A stretch of DNA of 29,552 nucleotides from IMG/VR virus record IMGVR_UViG_3300007345_000172, positions 1 to 29,552 of that record, one strand, 5' to 3'. Made by a program: the position numbers and the translations under genes. The DNA comes from a virus. The notes below the pieces were generated by a model. It worked only from the letters and a program-made list of their open reading frames with translations, was not told the origin of the DNA and searched no databases. Numbering within the stretch: the stretch's first letter is position 1; each line of letters starts with the position of its first letter. Shown here piece by piece: positions 16,407 through 22,586 of this stretch.

Positions 16407-17139
16407 CGTTTTTTAATTAACTTCTTTTCTAATTCTACTTTATCTTTTTCAAATGCTAAATACATTAAACACTTGTGGACGTTAAGCTGGGTAACCGTGT
16501 CAAACTTGGTAGCATCTCCTTTAGCAATACCATAGACCGATTGATACCAACCCCACTTTGATCCAAAGCCTCCTTCTGTTGAATAGTCAGTTTGTTCGGC
16601 AACTCCTTCTGTAAATAGTTCAGGATAGTTTGTGTTAACTCGTTGCTTAAATTGTAAAAAAAAACCATAGAACCAAACACAATATCTAAAGGCATATACT
16701 TTAGCTTGTCATTCATTCCTTTGTATTCCTCTATGTTGTACTTCTTATCTTTCTTAAATTTAACTGGTCTATATAACACGCTCATTGCTTTGTGCATATT
16801 ATCCCACTTACCCAAGTTCTCATCAAGGTCTATAAACTCACCTAATGACATATCATCAAGTACAGGTATAAATCCATACTCTACATTACCTAAACTAAAC
16901 GTAGGTACTAAACTATGCTTCTGGTCAAATATCTTGTTGAGGTGTACTACTATCTCTTGTACTGATTTGTATTTTATGTTTGCAACATCTTTTAGGTTGA
17001 GGTTACAGAATATCTCTACCATCTTTTGTAGTAAGAATGTAGATTCTTTATTTTCTTCGGTGTTTAACTTTTCAAATCTTTGATATTGATCTAAAGTTAT
17101 TTCTTTAAGTGAATCAGGTACGTTTATTTCAACTTTCAT
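16403..17139 (-). CDS. Tail assembly chaperone, long form made by -1 frameshift
   Basis: A -1 slip at nine T residues (16656-16664) would join the first 161 residues to an 84-residue alternate end, giving 245 residues. The alternate end has GGFGSKWGWYQSVYGIAKGD and TQLNVHKCLMYLAFEKDKVE, which look like real conserved protein and end on the ATGA shared with the next gene. The -1 frame has a stop just upstream and no ATG, GTG or TTG before these motifs, so it can hardly be reached except by frameshifting. This is the G/GT arrangement of tail chaperones: the long form likely bridges tail tube subunits and tape measure. An indel error in the T run is an alternative, but both frames look coding. 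Confidence 0.65.
16465..17139 (-). CDS. Tail assembly chaperone, short (unshifted) form
   Basis: A 224-residue protein. The start MKVEINVPDSLKEITLDQYQ is chosen over an ATG at 17190, because that upstream ATG lies inside a terminator hairpin, and because the chosen ATG is 5 bases from a late promoter box. The body (LDQYQRFEKLN, YGFIPVLDDMSLGEFIDLDE, KYMPLDIVFGSMVFFYNLSN) is a helical protein family I associate with Bacteroidetes phage tail modules, between neck and tail genes. The unshifted end (ALDQSGVGINRSMVLLKEML) also looks conserved in style. It lies about 6.4 kb from the tape measure, whereas chaperones normally sit directly beside it. Confidence 0.65.
   Translation of the reverse strand: MKVEINVPDSLKEITLDQYQRFEKLNTEENKESTFLLQKMVEIFCNLNLKDVANIKYKSVQEIVVHLNKIFDQKHSLVPTFSLGNVEYGFIPVLDDMSLGEFIDLDENLGKWDNMHKAMSVLYRPVKFKKDKKYNIEEYKGMNDKLKYMPLDIVFGSMVFFYNLSNELTQTILNYLQKELPNKLTIQQKEALDQSGVGINRSMVLLKEMLPSLTRLPSLTSTSV
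16656..16664 (-). other. Slippery T9 run, candidate -1 ribosomal frameshift site
   Basis: In frame the minus strand reads G-GTT-TTT-TTT-TAC. A T-TTT-TTT heptamer allows both tRNAs to re-pair one base back, moving ribosomes to the frame TTA-CAA that stays open for 84 codons. RNA polymerase slippage on nine T residues would have the same effect. Confidence 0.65.
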
Positions 17140-17144
17140 ATTAA

Positions 17145-17170
17145 TACAATAAATTAATTGATGTTTTGTA
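17145..17170 (-). promoter_or_regulatory. Late promoter-like element upstream of the tail chaperone
   Basis: Minus strand TACAA (17166-17170; first base differs from AACAA), 13 bases, TTATTGTA (17145-17152), 5 bases, ATG at 17139. It directly follows the terminator at 17172-17201, so it is the only room for re-initiation of the tail operon. Confidence 0.6.
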
Positions 17171-17171
17171 T

Positions 17172-17201
17172 AAAAAGAAAAAGGTAACATTTCTGCTACC
17201 T
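17172..17201 (-). terminator. Intrinsic terminator closing the two-gene cassette
   Basis: Minus strand AGGTAGCA paired with TGTTACCT (8 bp, one G-T pair) around a GAAA tetraloop, followed by a T tract with one C. It lies 30 bases past the stop of the 68-residue gene. Confidence 0.85.
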
Positions 17202-17230
17202 AATTCCAATTAAACCAAATCAAAAAAAAA

Positions 17231-17437
17231 CTATTGTTTTAATATAAACCTTTTATAAGAATATCTATATGCTTCTTCTATTGTTTTTTCTAAATGTATG
17301 CTGTTTTGTTTGTACAGCTTCTTACCTTTTAGTATTTGACCTTTATAATCTATATCTAAATAAACATCAGATTTAGTACCACGTTTAGATGGTCTTTGTA
17401 CTATGTATATGTTTTCGTACCAGCAGGCTTCTTGCAT
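17231..17437 (-). CDS. Small basic protein of unknown function (68 aa)
   Basis: A 68-residue, Lys/Tyr-rich protein (MQEACWYENIYIVQRPSKRG...). The ATG at 17437 is one base past the stop of the membrane protein gene (TAAGATG); a TTG at 17452 would overlap that gene and is less likely. The beta-like start (NIYIVQ, KSDVYLDIDYKGQILKGKKL) and a helical end (LEKTIEEAYRYSYKRFILKQ) show no known motif. It forms a two-gene unit with the upstream membrane protein, between a host-type promoter and an intrinsic terminator. Confidence 0.6.
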   Translation of the reverse strand: MQEACWYENIYIVQRPSKRGTKSDVYLDIDYKGQILKGKKLYKQNSIHLEKTIEEAYRYSYKRFILKQ

Positions 17438-17438
17438 C

Positions 17439-17624
17439 TTAAAAATATCCAACTATTTTATCTGTTATTTCATTTGCCCACAATATAAAGAATAAAAAGA
17501 AATACATTGAAGCTATTGCAAATAATCCACATAATAATGCACCACCAAATATTCTGATGAGGTTGTTTCTATTTTCTTTTTTAGTTAATTCTTTTACCAT
17601 TATATACTCTACTTTGTTATTCAT
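17439..17624 (-). CDS. Small membrane protein (61 aa)
   Basis: A 61-residue protein with a polar, Lys-rich N-terminus (1-21) and a long hydrophobic segment at about 22-49 (LIRIFGGALLCGLFAIASMY and onward, FFLFFILWA), followed by a short tail. It probably crosses the inner membrane once with a kinked helix or twice as a hairpin. The start MNNKVEYIM at 17624 is preferred over an ATG at 17678, because that ATG falls inside the promoter. It is in a cassette that looks independent of the late operon, so an early or constitutive role such as blocking superinfection is possible but unproven. Confidence 0.6.
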   Translation of the reverse strand: MNNKVEYIMVKELTKKENRNNLIRIFGGALLCGLFAIASMYFFLFFILWANEITDKIVGYF

Positions 17625-17654
17625 AATTATAATTTTAATTAAACTTTGTTTATA

Positions 17655-17685
17655 CAAATATAAACATTTTTTTAACATTTACTAA
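17655..17685 (-). promoter_or_regulatory. Host-type (Bacteroidetes) promoter upstream of the membrane protein
   Basis: Minus strand TTAG (17682-17685), 19 bases, TATATTTG (17655-17662). The second box matches TAnnTTTG perfectly; the first differs from TTTG by one base and overlaps the terL stop codon. It shares the string AAAAAATGTTTATATT with the site at 21856, and the ATG follows 30 bases downstream. Confidence 0.65.
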
Positions 17686-18848
17686 TATATGTAGTATTCG
17701 CCCTTATTGGGGTTTTCTAATTGGTCTGTTAAAACGTACCTTAAACTATCTATGCAATCTGGGTGTTCACCTGATGGTTTATTTAGGGTATTACCATCTT
17801 TATCCTTTGCCCATATGTAACCTTGTAGTTCTCTTTTCAAGTTCCTGCTTCTTGATGTAATGTATATTTCATTTTGGTTTATTAGGTTAATACCAAAGTT
17901 TACACTATCCCTACCTTTTGTACACGGATATATATTATGCCCATCTCTACGCAAAGTTTCAATACTCTTTGGTTCTGCTGAATCTGCAATTAAGTTTTCT
18001 GTTATATTGTTTTGTCGTAAGAACATAGATAAATCCCTTAATACTGTATTTGATTTATAAAATACCTCATCTGCTATGTAGGCATCATTCCATTTATATA
18101 GAGATACAATAACTGTAGGATCAGTATAACCAAAATCTACACCGTGTGCTAATAAACGTGCTTCTTGTGGTATGTTATCTATTTCTTTCCAATCAGGTAT
18201 ACATACACCTTCTAAAGAACCTGTTTCACCAAGTCCGTACACCCTCCACCAATTTGACCAGTATGTTGAGGTTTTGCCTTTATCTCTTGCTTTCTCTATT
18301 TCTTTTACAATGCTTTCAGGTAGTGCATTATTATCTTTGTATGTTAGTGTAATGTAATCGGTGTCCTGCTTTCCTATCAGTTCTTTGTCTACCCAAAACA
18401 AATTAGATGGGTTGTAGTCAAGCCAAACTATTCCACTTGTTCTAACTGATAATTGGTTATAAGCATCAAAGGGTACATTGTTACATTCGTTAATATATAA
18501 ATCTGTTCTTCTTGCACCACGTAACTTATCTGGTTGATCTGTACTGAAAAACTCTATATAACTACCATTTGTAAAAGTGTATTTTAAAGTGCTTTTATTA
18601 AACTGAATATCCCTATACCTACCTAAACCCTTTAATATGCCTAAAAAGTCTTTTAAAGCACCTCTACGAAGGTGTGGTATAGATTCGGATACTACACTTA
18701 TTTCTTTACCGTCGTTTCTTATAGCGTAATCAATAAGCAAACAAAGTATTGATATAGTCTTGGAAGCTGATGTGCCACCTTTAACTATTCGTATCCTGCT
18801 TTGTAATTGCTTTAGCTTTTTAAATGCTATTGTTTTCTTTACTCGCAT
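17682..18848 (-). CDS. terL: Terminase large subunit
   Basis: A 388-residue DNA packaging motor with ATPase and nuclease domains. The Walker A-type loop is GGTSASKT (24-31) and the Walker B-type strand ends DLYINE (116-121). The nuclease half has GVDFGYTDP (236-244, D238), NLIADSAEPK (D289) and HPDCIDSLRY (362-371, D364 and D367), the three acidic clusters of the RNase H-like fold. The length is slightly short but complete for the PBSX-type group. It follows terS by 30 bases. A host-type promoter overlaps its stop codon. I am confident of the call. Confidence 0.93.
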   Translation of the reverse strand: MRVKKTIAFKKLKQLQSRIRIVKGGTSASKTISILCLLIDYAIRNDGKEISVVSESIPHLRRGALKDFLGILKGLGRYRDIQFNKSTLKYTFTNGSYIEFFSTDQPDKLRGARRTDLYINECNNVPFDAYNQLSVRTSGIVWLDYNPSNLFWVDKELIGKQDTDYITLTYKDNNALPESIVKEIEKARDKGKTSTYWSNWWRVYGLGETGSLEGVCIPDWKEIDNIPQEARLLAHGVDFGYTDPTVIVSLYKWNDAYIADEVFYKSNTVLRDLSMFLRQNNITENLIADSAEPKSIETLRRDGHNIYPCTKGRDSVNFGINLINQNEIYITSRSRNLKRELQGYIWAKDKDGNTLNKPSGEHPDCIDSLRYVLTDQLENPNKGEYYIY

Positions 18849-18878
18849 ATAGAATGAAGTGTAGGGTTTTAGTTATCC

Positions 18879-19112
18879 CTAATCCTCCATAAATAACGGA
18901 ATGTCCTCGTTAATGGTAATATCCCTTGTTTCTCTTGGTTTACCAGCATAATAGTTATAGTACAGTTGTACAAATTTAAAATCACCTTTTTCTACACCTG
19001 TTTTTAATGCTTGGAATGCTGCATCTTCTAATGGGCTTAATTTCTCTATTAAATTAACCTCATCTGCTTTAGAAGGTCTACCTGCTCCATCTCTTTTTCC
19101 ACCGTGTGCCAT
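18879..19112 (-). CDS. terS: Terminase small subunit (putative)
   Basis: A 77-residue protein starting MAHGGKRDGAGRPSKADE. The K-R-x-G-A-G-R-P-S-K signature is common at the start of small terminase subunits of Bacteroidetes and other phages and likely contacts DNA. The rest is helical (LSPLEDAAFQALKTGVEKGD) and ends in an acidic tail (NEDIPLFMED). It is shorter than most TerS proteins (120-180 residues), so it may be a minimal form. It directly precedes terL and is the first gene of the late block, 26 bases after a late promoter-like element. Confidence 0.7.
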   Translation of the reverse strand: MAHGGKRDGAGRPSKADEVNLIEKLSPLEDAAFQALKTGVEKGDFKFVQLYYNYYAGKPRETRDITINEDIPLFMED

Positions 19113-19138
19113 TTTGAAATAACTTGTTTATTCAATAG

Positions 19139-19164
19139 TACAATAAAAAAACTAACTAATTGTT
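19139..19164 (-). promoter_or_regulatory. Late promoter-like element upstream of terS
   Basis: Minus strand AACAA (19160-19164), 13 bases, TTATTGTA (19139-19146). Here the ATG follows after 26 bases rather than 5, which argues that the motif is a promoter and not a ribosome signal at fixed distance. It overlaps the end of the DnaA-like gene. Confidence 0.6.
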
Positions 19165-19168
19165 AATT
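19145..19168 (-). terminator. Possible weak terminator after the DnaA-like gene
   Basis: Minus strand AATTAAC, loop AATTA, GTTAGTT, then a run of T. The stem is seven pairs, nearly all A-T, and overlaps the stop codon of the gene, so it is weak. It would mark the end of the early block. Confidence 0.3.
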
Positions 19169-19547
19169 GGTCTTTATTAATTTGTTCTGTTAGCTTCTTT
19201 AGTTCTTTGTATTGTTTCTCATAGAAACCTTCTAAACTTTCTGCTGTTTTAAAATCTTCAGGGTTAGCATTAACTGCATCTTGTACCCTTTTGTTTATTT
19301 TATTATAATCTTCTTTTAATTGTATATCGTGTTTTAACCAATGTGGTATAAGCCTTTCAAAGTGTAGAACTGTTGAATGATCCCTGCCCATTGTTTTACC
19401 TATAGAAGATAATGACATCCTTGTGTATTGTCTTGTAAGGTAAAAGTATATTCCACGTGCTTCTACGTATTCACGTTTTCTTGTTTTTGTAGTTATATCT
19501 AACTTTAGATGTTGTTCTACTATTTCTTGTATTAGTGTTGCACTCAT
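19152..19547 (-). CDS. Free-standing DnaA domain IV-like DNA-binding protein
   Basis: A 131-residue protein. Residues about 22-70 match the C-terminal helix-turn-helix domain of DnaA: KREYVEARGIYFYLTRQYT, then MSLSSIGKTMGRDHSTVLHF, whose G-R-D-H-S-T-V-L-H (54-62) is the DnaA-box recognition signature. No ATPase domain is present, since host DnaA is about 450 residues and this begins right at domain IV. The rest is a helical, acidic tail that could oligomerise. It may steer host replication to phage DNA or block the host origin; this is inference. It closes the early block, next to terS. Confidence 0.8.
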   Translation of the reverse strand: MSATLIQEIVEQHLKLDITTKTRKREYVEARGIYFYLTRQYTRMSLSSIGKTMGRDHSTVLHFERLIPHWLKHDIQLKEDYNKINKRVQDAVNANPEDFKTAESLEGFYEKQYKELKKLTEQINKDQLTIS

Positions 19548-19556
19548 AATTAATTT

Positions 19557-19757
19557 TTATAATTTGTTTTTATGTATTATTTCTTTAATTGTTAAAAATC
19601 CTGATTCGTGTATTGCTTTTTTTATTCCAGCACACGCTTCGTACTGTTCTTCTTCTTCGTATAGTTTTATAGTTTCTTCAAGTTCATTAATATCTTTACC
19701 ATTTACTATATCTACTAAAGCAAGTAAATAAAATTCTTCTATTATTTTTTTATCCAT
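19557..19757 (-). CDS. Small acidic protein of unknown function (66 aa)
   Basis: A 66-residue helical protein, MDKKIIEEFYLLALVDIVNG..., with a Glu-rich centre (ELEETIKLYEEEEQYEACAG) and a basic end. The start overlaps the end of the nuclease gene by 16 bases and it stops 9 bases before the DnaA-like gene. The helix-turn-helix-like rhythm resembles small TPR-type hairpins, but I do not recognise the family. Confidence 0.6.
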   Translation of the reverse strand: MDKKIIEEFYLLALVDIVNGKDINELEETIKLYEEEEQYEACAGIKKAIHESGFLTIKEIIHKNKL

Positions 19758-20230
19758 TCAATTAAATCATATAAAGTTTTAATATGTTTTTTATTTACGA
19801 AATAAAACTCTTTAACATATCCTTTAATATTGTCTTTAATTGTTTTTTTAAACCAATATTCTTTTGATGTTACAGGTATAACAAAAGTAGATAAGGTTTT
19901 TTGTGATATATTTATTATAGCTGATGATTTGTGTTTTTTATTATCCCAATTTTCAACCATATCAACAATAACATCATTGTAAGGATAATCACTCATAGAT
20001 GTATAATGTCTTGATGAAGATTTTACTTCTAATGATATTTTATCTTTTCCTTTATATGTAAATAAATCTCCTTTATCTGTATAATCTATTCTATCTGCTC
20101 CTATTGGTCTAATTTTTAAATCATCTATAAAAACTTTTAATCCATTTTGTTCAAGTATTTCTTTTACTTTTAATTGATAATCATATCCTTTTTTTAATTG
20201 ATTTACAAAATCTTTATGTGTATAACTCAT
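19742..20230 (-). CDS. PD-(D/E)XK family nuclease (putative)
   Basis: A 162-residue protein. DKGDLFTY (with D55) and ISLEVKSSS (E68-x-K70) form the D...E-x-K core of a restriction-type nuclease fold, preceded by an N-terminal helix and followed by SDYPYNDVIVD. Lys-rich beta strands follow. Such phage proteins cut or resolve DNA. The gene and its upstream neighbour are more AT-rich than the rest (long runs of A and T in codons), which suggests recent acquisition. It starts 13 bases past the GIY-YIG gene. Substrate unknown. Confidence 0.6.
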   Translation of the reverse strand: MSYTHKDFVNQLKKGYDYQLKVKEILEQNGLKVFIDDLKIRPIGADRIDYTDKGDLFTYKGKDKISLEVKSSSRHYTSMSDYPYNDVIVDMVENWDNKKHKSSAIINISQKTLSTFVIPVTSKEYWFKKTIKDNIKGYVKEFYFVNKKHIKTLYDLIEWIKK

Positions 20231-20243
20231 AATTTATAACTAA

Positions 20244-20873
20244 TTATTTAAATTCTATAGTGTCGTATATTTGTTTGGCTAAACCATAATTTATATCACT
20301 TCCTTTTGATTTATTTAATTTTGGTTGATGTTTTATAATGTATAAAGATTCTATAGTTTTTCTTATATTTTCATTTTCTTCATAGTGTAATATTTTAAAA
20401 CCATCAAATTGTTTTTCAGTTTTATTTTTTTCAAGATTATGTGTATAAATTCTTTGCATTATGTTTGTTGTTTGACCTATATAAACACAACTGTTTTTTA
20501 AATATAAACCATATATACAAGCGTTGAGATGAGGTTTAAGTTTTATTATAGGATTTTTAGCATTTAAATTTACTTCTTTTTTTATTTTATTAATTAAATC
20601 AATATAATTGTTTAGATTTTGTTTTGGAGGATCAATTCTAAATGAACAATAATTATATCTATTATAATAATCATTTACTTTATATATTATATCTAAAAAT
20701 GATTTATACTTAAAAGTAAAATCTCTATTACCATTTATAACAAATAATATCCATTCATTTTTTTCAATATCCCTTGCTATAGACAAGCTTTTATATTCTA
20801 CAAGAGAATCATTTTCATAATTAAATATATATCCATCACGTAATTTTTTTACTTCATTAATTAATTCTTTCAT
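20244..20873 (-). CDS. GIY-YIG endonuclease with AT-rich N-terminal region
   Basis: A 209-residue protein. The C-terminal half is a GIY-YIG domain: IYGLY (120-124), VYIGQT (130-135), catalytic-type Arg141 and His145 (MQRIYTH), Glu175 in ESLYIIKHQPKLNK. The first 110 residues are Asn/Lys/Tyr-rich and unrecognised; they may bind DNA. Gene composition is strikingly AT-rich: the 60 bases at 20641-20700 contain only 6 G or C, against 22 in the 60 bases at 21181-21240 in the neighbouring exonuclease gene. The start overlaps the exonuclease stop (ATGA). A homing-type or defence-related nuclease is likely. Confidence 0.75.
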   Translation of the reverse strand: MKELINEVKKLRDGYIFNYENDSLVEYKSLSIARDIEKNEWILFVINGNRDFTFKYKSFLDIIYKVNDYYNRYNYCSFRIDPPKQNLNNYIDLINKIKKEVNLNAKNPIIKLKPHLNACIYGLYLKNSCVYIGQTTNIMQRIYTHNLEKNKTEKQFDGFKILHYEENENIRKTIESLYIIKHQPKLNKSKGSDINYGLAKQIYDTIEFK

Positions 20874-21637
20874 AGTATACCCCTCATTACATACTGATCT
20901 AAATCATTATCTTGTTCAAAGAAGTATTTGTAATTATCTACTGCTTGTTTAAATTTGTTTTCGCCTCTTGCTAAAAATTCATCTGTAGTTTCAAATATAC
21001 CTATATCAGTACTTGCTTTATCTATTACCAGAAACGTAAACTTTTTTTTATCAAATAGTTTTAAGTACAGCCAAGCCTGTAGATCATATCCAAACCTATC
21101 TGCACTATATTTAAAGGTGTTTAGTTCTGCTGTTGTTTTTAAGTCAATAATTGTATCACCTTGTATAATATCTGCTTTGCCACGAAAAGGTAACCCATCT
21201 AACATTTGCACTTGTGGTACTTCAAACTCACTTTTGTTTAGTAGTTTAATTGCTGCTTCATTTCTTAATACTGCATCTGTTAATCTTTCTGCTGCATTCT
21301 TTTCTTTTGTAAGAAAAACCTCACCATACTTTGCTTTTGCTTCTTTATATACTTTGGTGTTTTTTGTGGAAGCATCTACAAAGTGTAACTTATCTATTTT
21401 ATGGCTTTCAAGTATCATCCAATGCACTAACTTACCTGCTGCAAGTGCTGGACTATCAGAATTAGGATCACCATAATTTAATATGTTTCTATAGGTTTTT
21501 GGACTTTTAAGAATAGTTTTTAGTGATGAAGAACTTAATGCGTTCTTACCAAGATGACCATAATAAAATTCATCATCATATGCCATACCTACTATTTCTT
21601 CTTGTAAATAAGTTTCACCGTTTAGTAATGTTATCAT
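20870..21637 (-). CDS. RecE/YqaJ-like exonuclease (PD-(D/E)XK)
   Basis: A 255-residue protein of the phage-type exodeoxyribonuclease VIII group (PF12684-like). Motifs: ALAAGKLVHWMILE (64-77, with His72), FRGKADII (151-158, D156), DTIIDLKTT (161-169, D165-x-K167) and GYDLQAWLYL (183-192, Gln187). Such enzymes chew one strand of duplex DNA and hand it to an annealing protein. The ERF-type protein and SSB in the same early block are the natural partners. The start overlaps the previous stop (ATGA). Confident family call; polarity of digestion not deduced. Confidence 0.8.
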   Translation of the reverse strand: MITLLNGETYLQEEIVGMAYDDEFYYGHLGKNALSSSSLKTILKSPKTYRNILNYGDPNSDSPALAAGKLVHWMILESHKIDKLHFVDASTKNTKVYKEAKAKYGEVFLTKEKNAAERLTDAVLRNEAAIKLLNKSEFEVPQVQMLDGLPFRGKADIIQGDTIIDLKTTAELNTFKYSADRFGYDLQAWLYLKLFDKKKFTFLVIDKASTDIGIFETTDEFLARGENKFKQAVDNYKYFFEQDNDLDQYVMRGIL

Positions 21638-21837
21638 ATTATAGTTTTTAGTTTTGTAAGTGAATGCTTTCTAATTTTAGATGTTCTATCAAATATTAAA
21701 CGAGATTGCTCAACTGATGTAGAATCATCTTCTACAATATCTGTAATTATTGTGTGAATTAAATTTGCCATAATTAAATGGTCGTTTTCATTGTATGCCA
21801 TTTCATACAACTCAATTAGTTTATCTATATTTTTCAT
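21634..21837 (-). CDS. Small acidic helical protein (67 aa)
   Basis: A 67-residue protein, MKNIDKLIELYEMAYNENDH..., mainly two or three helices, ending in a basic segment (RKHSLTKLKTII). No known domain. It is the first gene behind the host-type promoter at 21856-21886, with a short leader, and its stop overlaps the exonuclease start, so the two are translationally coupled. The position suggests a regulator or partner of the exonuclease; this is inference only. Confidence 0.6.
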   Translation of the reverse strand: MKNIDKLIELYEMAYNENDHLIMANLIHTIITDIVEDDSTSVEQSRLIFDRTSKIRKHSLTKLKTII

Positions 21838-21855
21838 TGTTCTTTGTTTATTACG

Positions 21856-21886
21856 CTAATATAAACATTTTTTAAACAATTACAAA
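21856..21886 (-). promoter_or_regulatory. Host-type (Bacteroidetes) promoter upstream of the exonuclease unit
   Basis: Minus strand TTTG (21883-21886), 19 bases, TATATTAG (21856-21863), against the consensus TTTG-19 to 21-TAnnTTTG: the first box is exact and the second has two changes at its end. It shares AAAAAATGTTTATATT with the site at 17655. The leader is about 15 bases. Confidence 0.6.
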
Positions 21887-22194
21887 CCTAAACTTTTTTT
21901 GGTTTCAAGTTTTTCTAATTTCTGTTCAAGTTCTTTAATTGTTAATTCAGCTTTTCTTGCACGTTCTACTGCACGTATCTTATCACCCCTGTATTCGCTT
22001 AAAGAATCATTATACAGCTTTTCGTTCATTATATGGTTGTGTACATAAAACCCTACTTCTTGCCAAGCATAGTACATATCATTTAATGCTTCGTTGTCTG
22101 GTTTTAGTTTTCTTGATTTAACTATGTGTTCACCTACTAAATTAAAGTTAGTGTAGTATTCTATTTCTTTAAGGTTGTTTATTTTTTTGTTCAT
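21880..22194 (-). CDS. Hypothetical coiled-coil protein (104 aa)
   Basis: A 104-residue protein with an alpha-helical start (MNKKINNLKEIEYYTNFNLV), a central YYAWQEVGFYVHNHIMNEKL segment, and a C-terminal heptad-rich helix (VERARKAELTIKELEQKLEK). It has no cysteine and no membrane segment. It sits 11 bases after the nuclease-like gene. Its stop overlaps the -33 box of the downstream promoter. Unknown function. Confidence 0.6.
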   Translation of the reverse strand: MNKKINNLKEIEYYTNFNLVGEHIVKSRKLKPDNEALNDMYYAWQEVGFYVHNHIMNEKLYNDSLSEYRGDKIRAVERARKAELTIKELEQKLEKLETKKSLGL

Positions 22195-22205
22195 TGTTTC
22201 TTTGT

Positions 22206-22586
22206 TTAAATTATTTCTGCTTCGCTTACATTTAACAAAGCAATTTCTTTTGGTATCTTTTTATTGTTCTTAAATTCTGTTGTGGTATTATGGTATTGTA
22301 TTTCCCAAACAGGATCAACAATATACAAATTAAATCTATATACTCCAGAAGGTGTAGAATTAACATACATAGGTATATCTAAATTATCATCACACTTTGC
22401 TATCATAGCATCGTACTTCTTCTTTTCTATAAGTAAAGTATCGTAGTGTACTGTTCTACATTTTAACTCAATGCGGTGATAGGTTTTAGGACTGTAACAA
22501 TCCCACCTGCTCATTTGGCTTTTTGCTTTTACTAAATCAGGATAACAACAAGAAACTAAATACTCAAAAAGTTCCTTTTCTTTCAA
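22206..22586 (-). CDS. Small PD-(D/E)XK-like nuclease fold protein (putative)
   Basis: A 126-residue protein. W-D29-C followed by RIE40-L-K42-CR and a Lys-rich helix (LIEKKKYDAM) has the D...E-x-K pattern of a restriction-type nuclease; strands around it (VYRFNLYIVDPVWEIQ) fit. The start is read as TTG at 22586, whose TTGA overlap with the previous stop matches the helicase/membrane-protein junction; no ATG is available before residue 25. It may be a resolvase-like enzyme or an inactive relative. Moderate confidence in the fold, low in the activity. Confidence 0.5.
   Translation of the reverse strand: MKEKELFEYLVSCCYPDLVKAKSQMSRWDCYSPKTYHRIELKCRTVHYDTLLIEKKKYDAMIAKCDDNLDIPMYVNSTPSGVYRFNLYIVDPVWEIQYHNTTTEFKNNKKIPKEIALLNVSEAEII

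Noticed and set aside
17140-17190. Longer chaperone start at ATG 17190
   Set aside because: That ATG is in the terminator hairpin and the added 17 residues are encoded by the hairpin and promoter; the ATG at 17139 has the late-site spacing.
17625-17678. Longer start of the small membrane protein at ATG 17678
   Set aside because: The codons would lie across the host-type promoter; the ATG at 17624 follows it at normal distance.
18105-18112. TTATTGTA inside terL
   Set aside because: There is no (A/T)ACAA 13 bases upstream and it lies mid-gene; taken as chance, and useful as a negative control for the motif.
19113-19170. Host-type promoter before terS (TACTATTG)
   Set aside because: No TTTG-like box lies at 19-21 bases and the late motif explains the region better.
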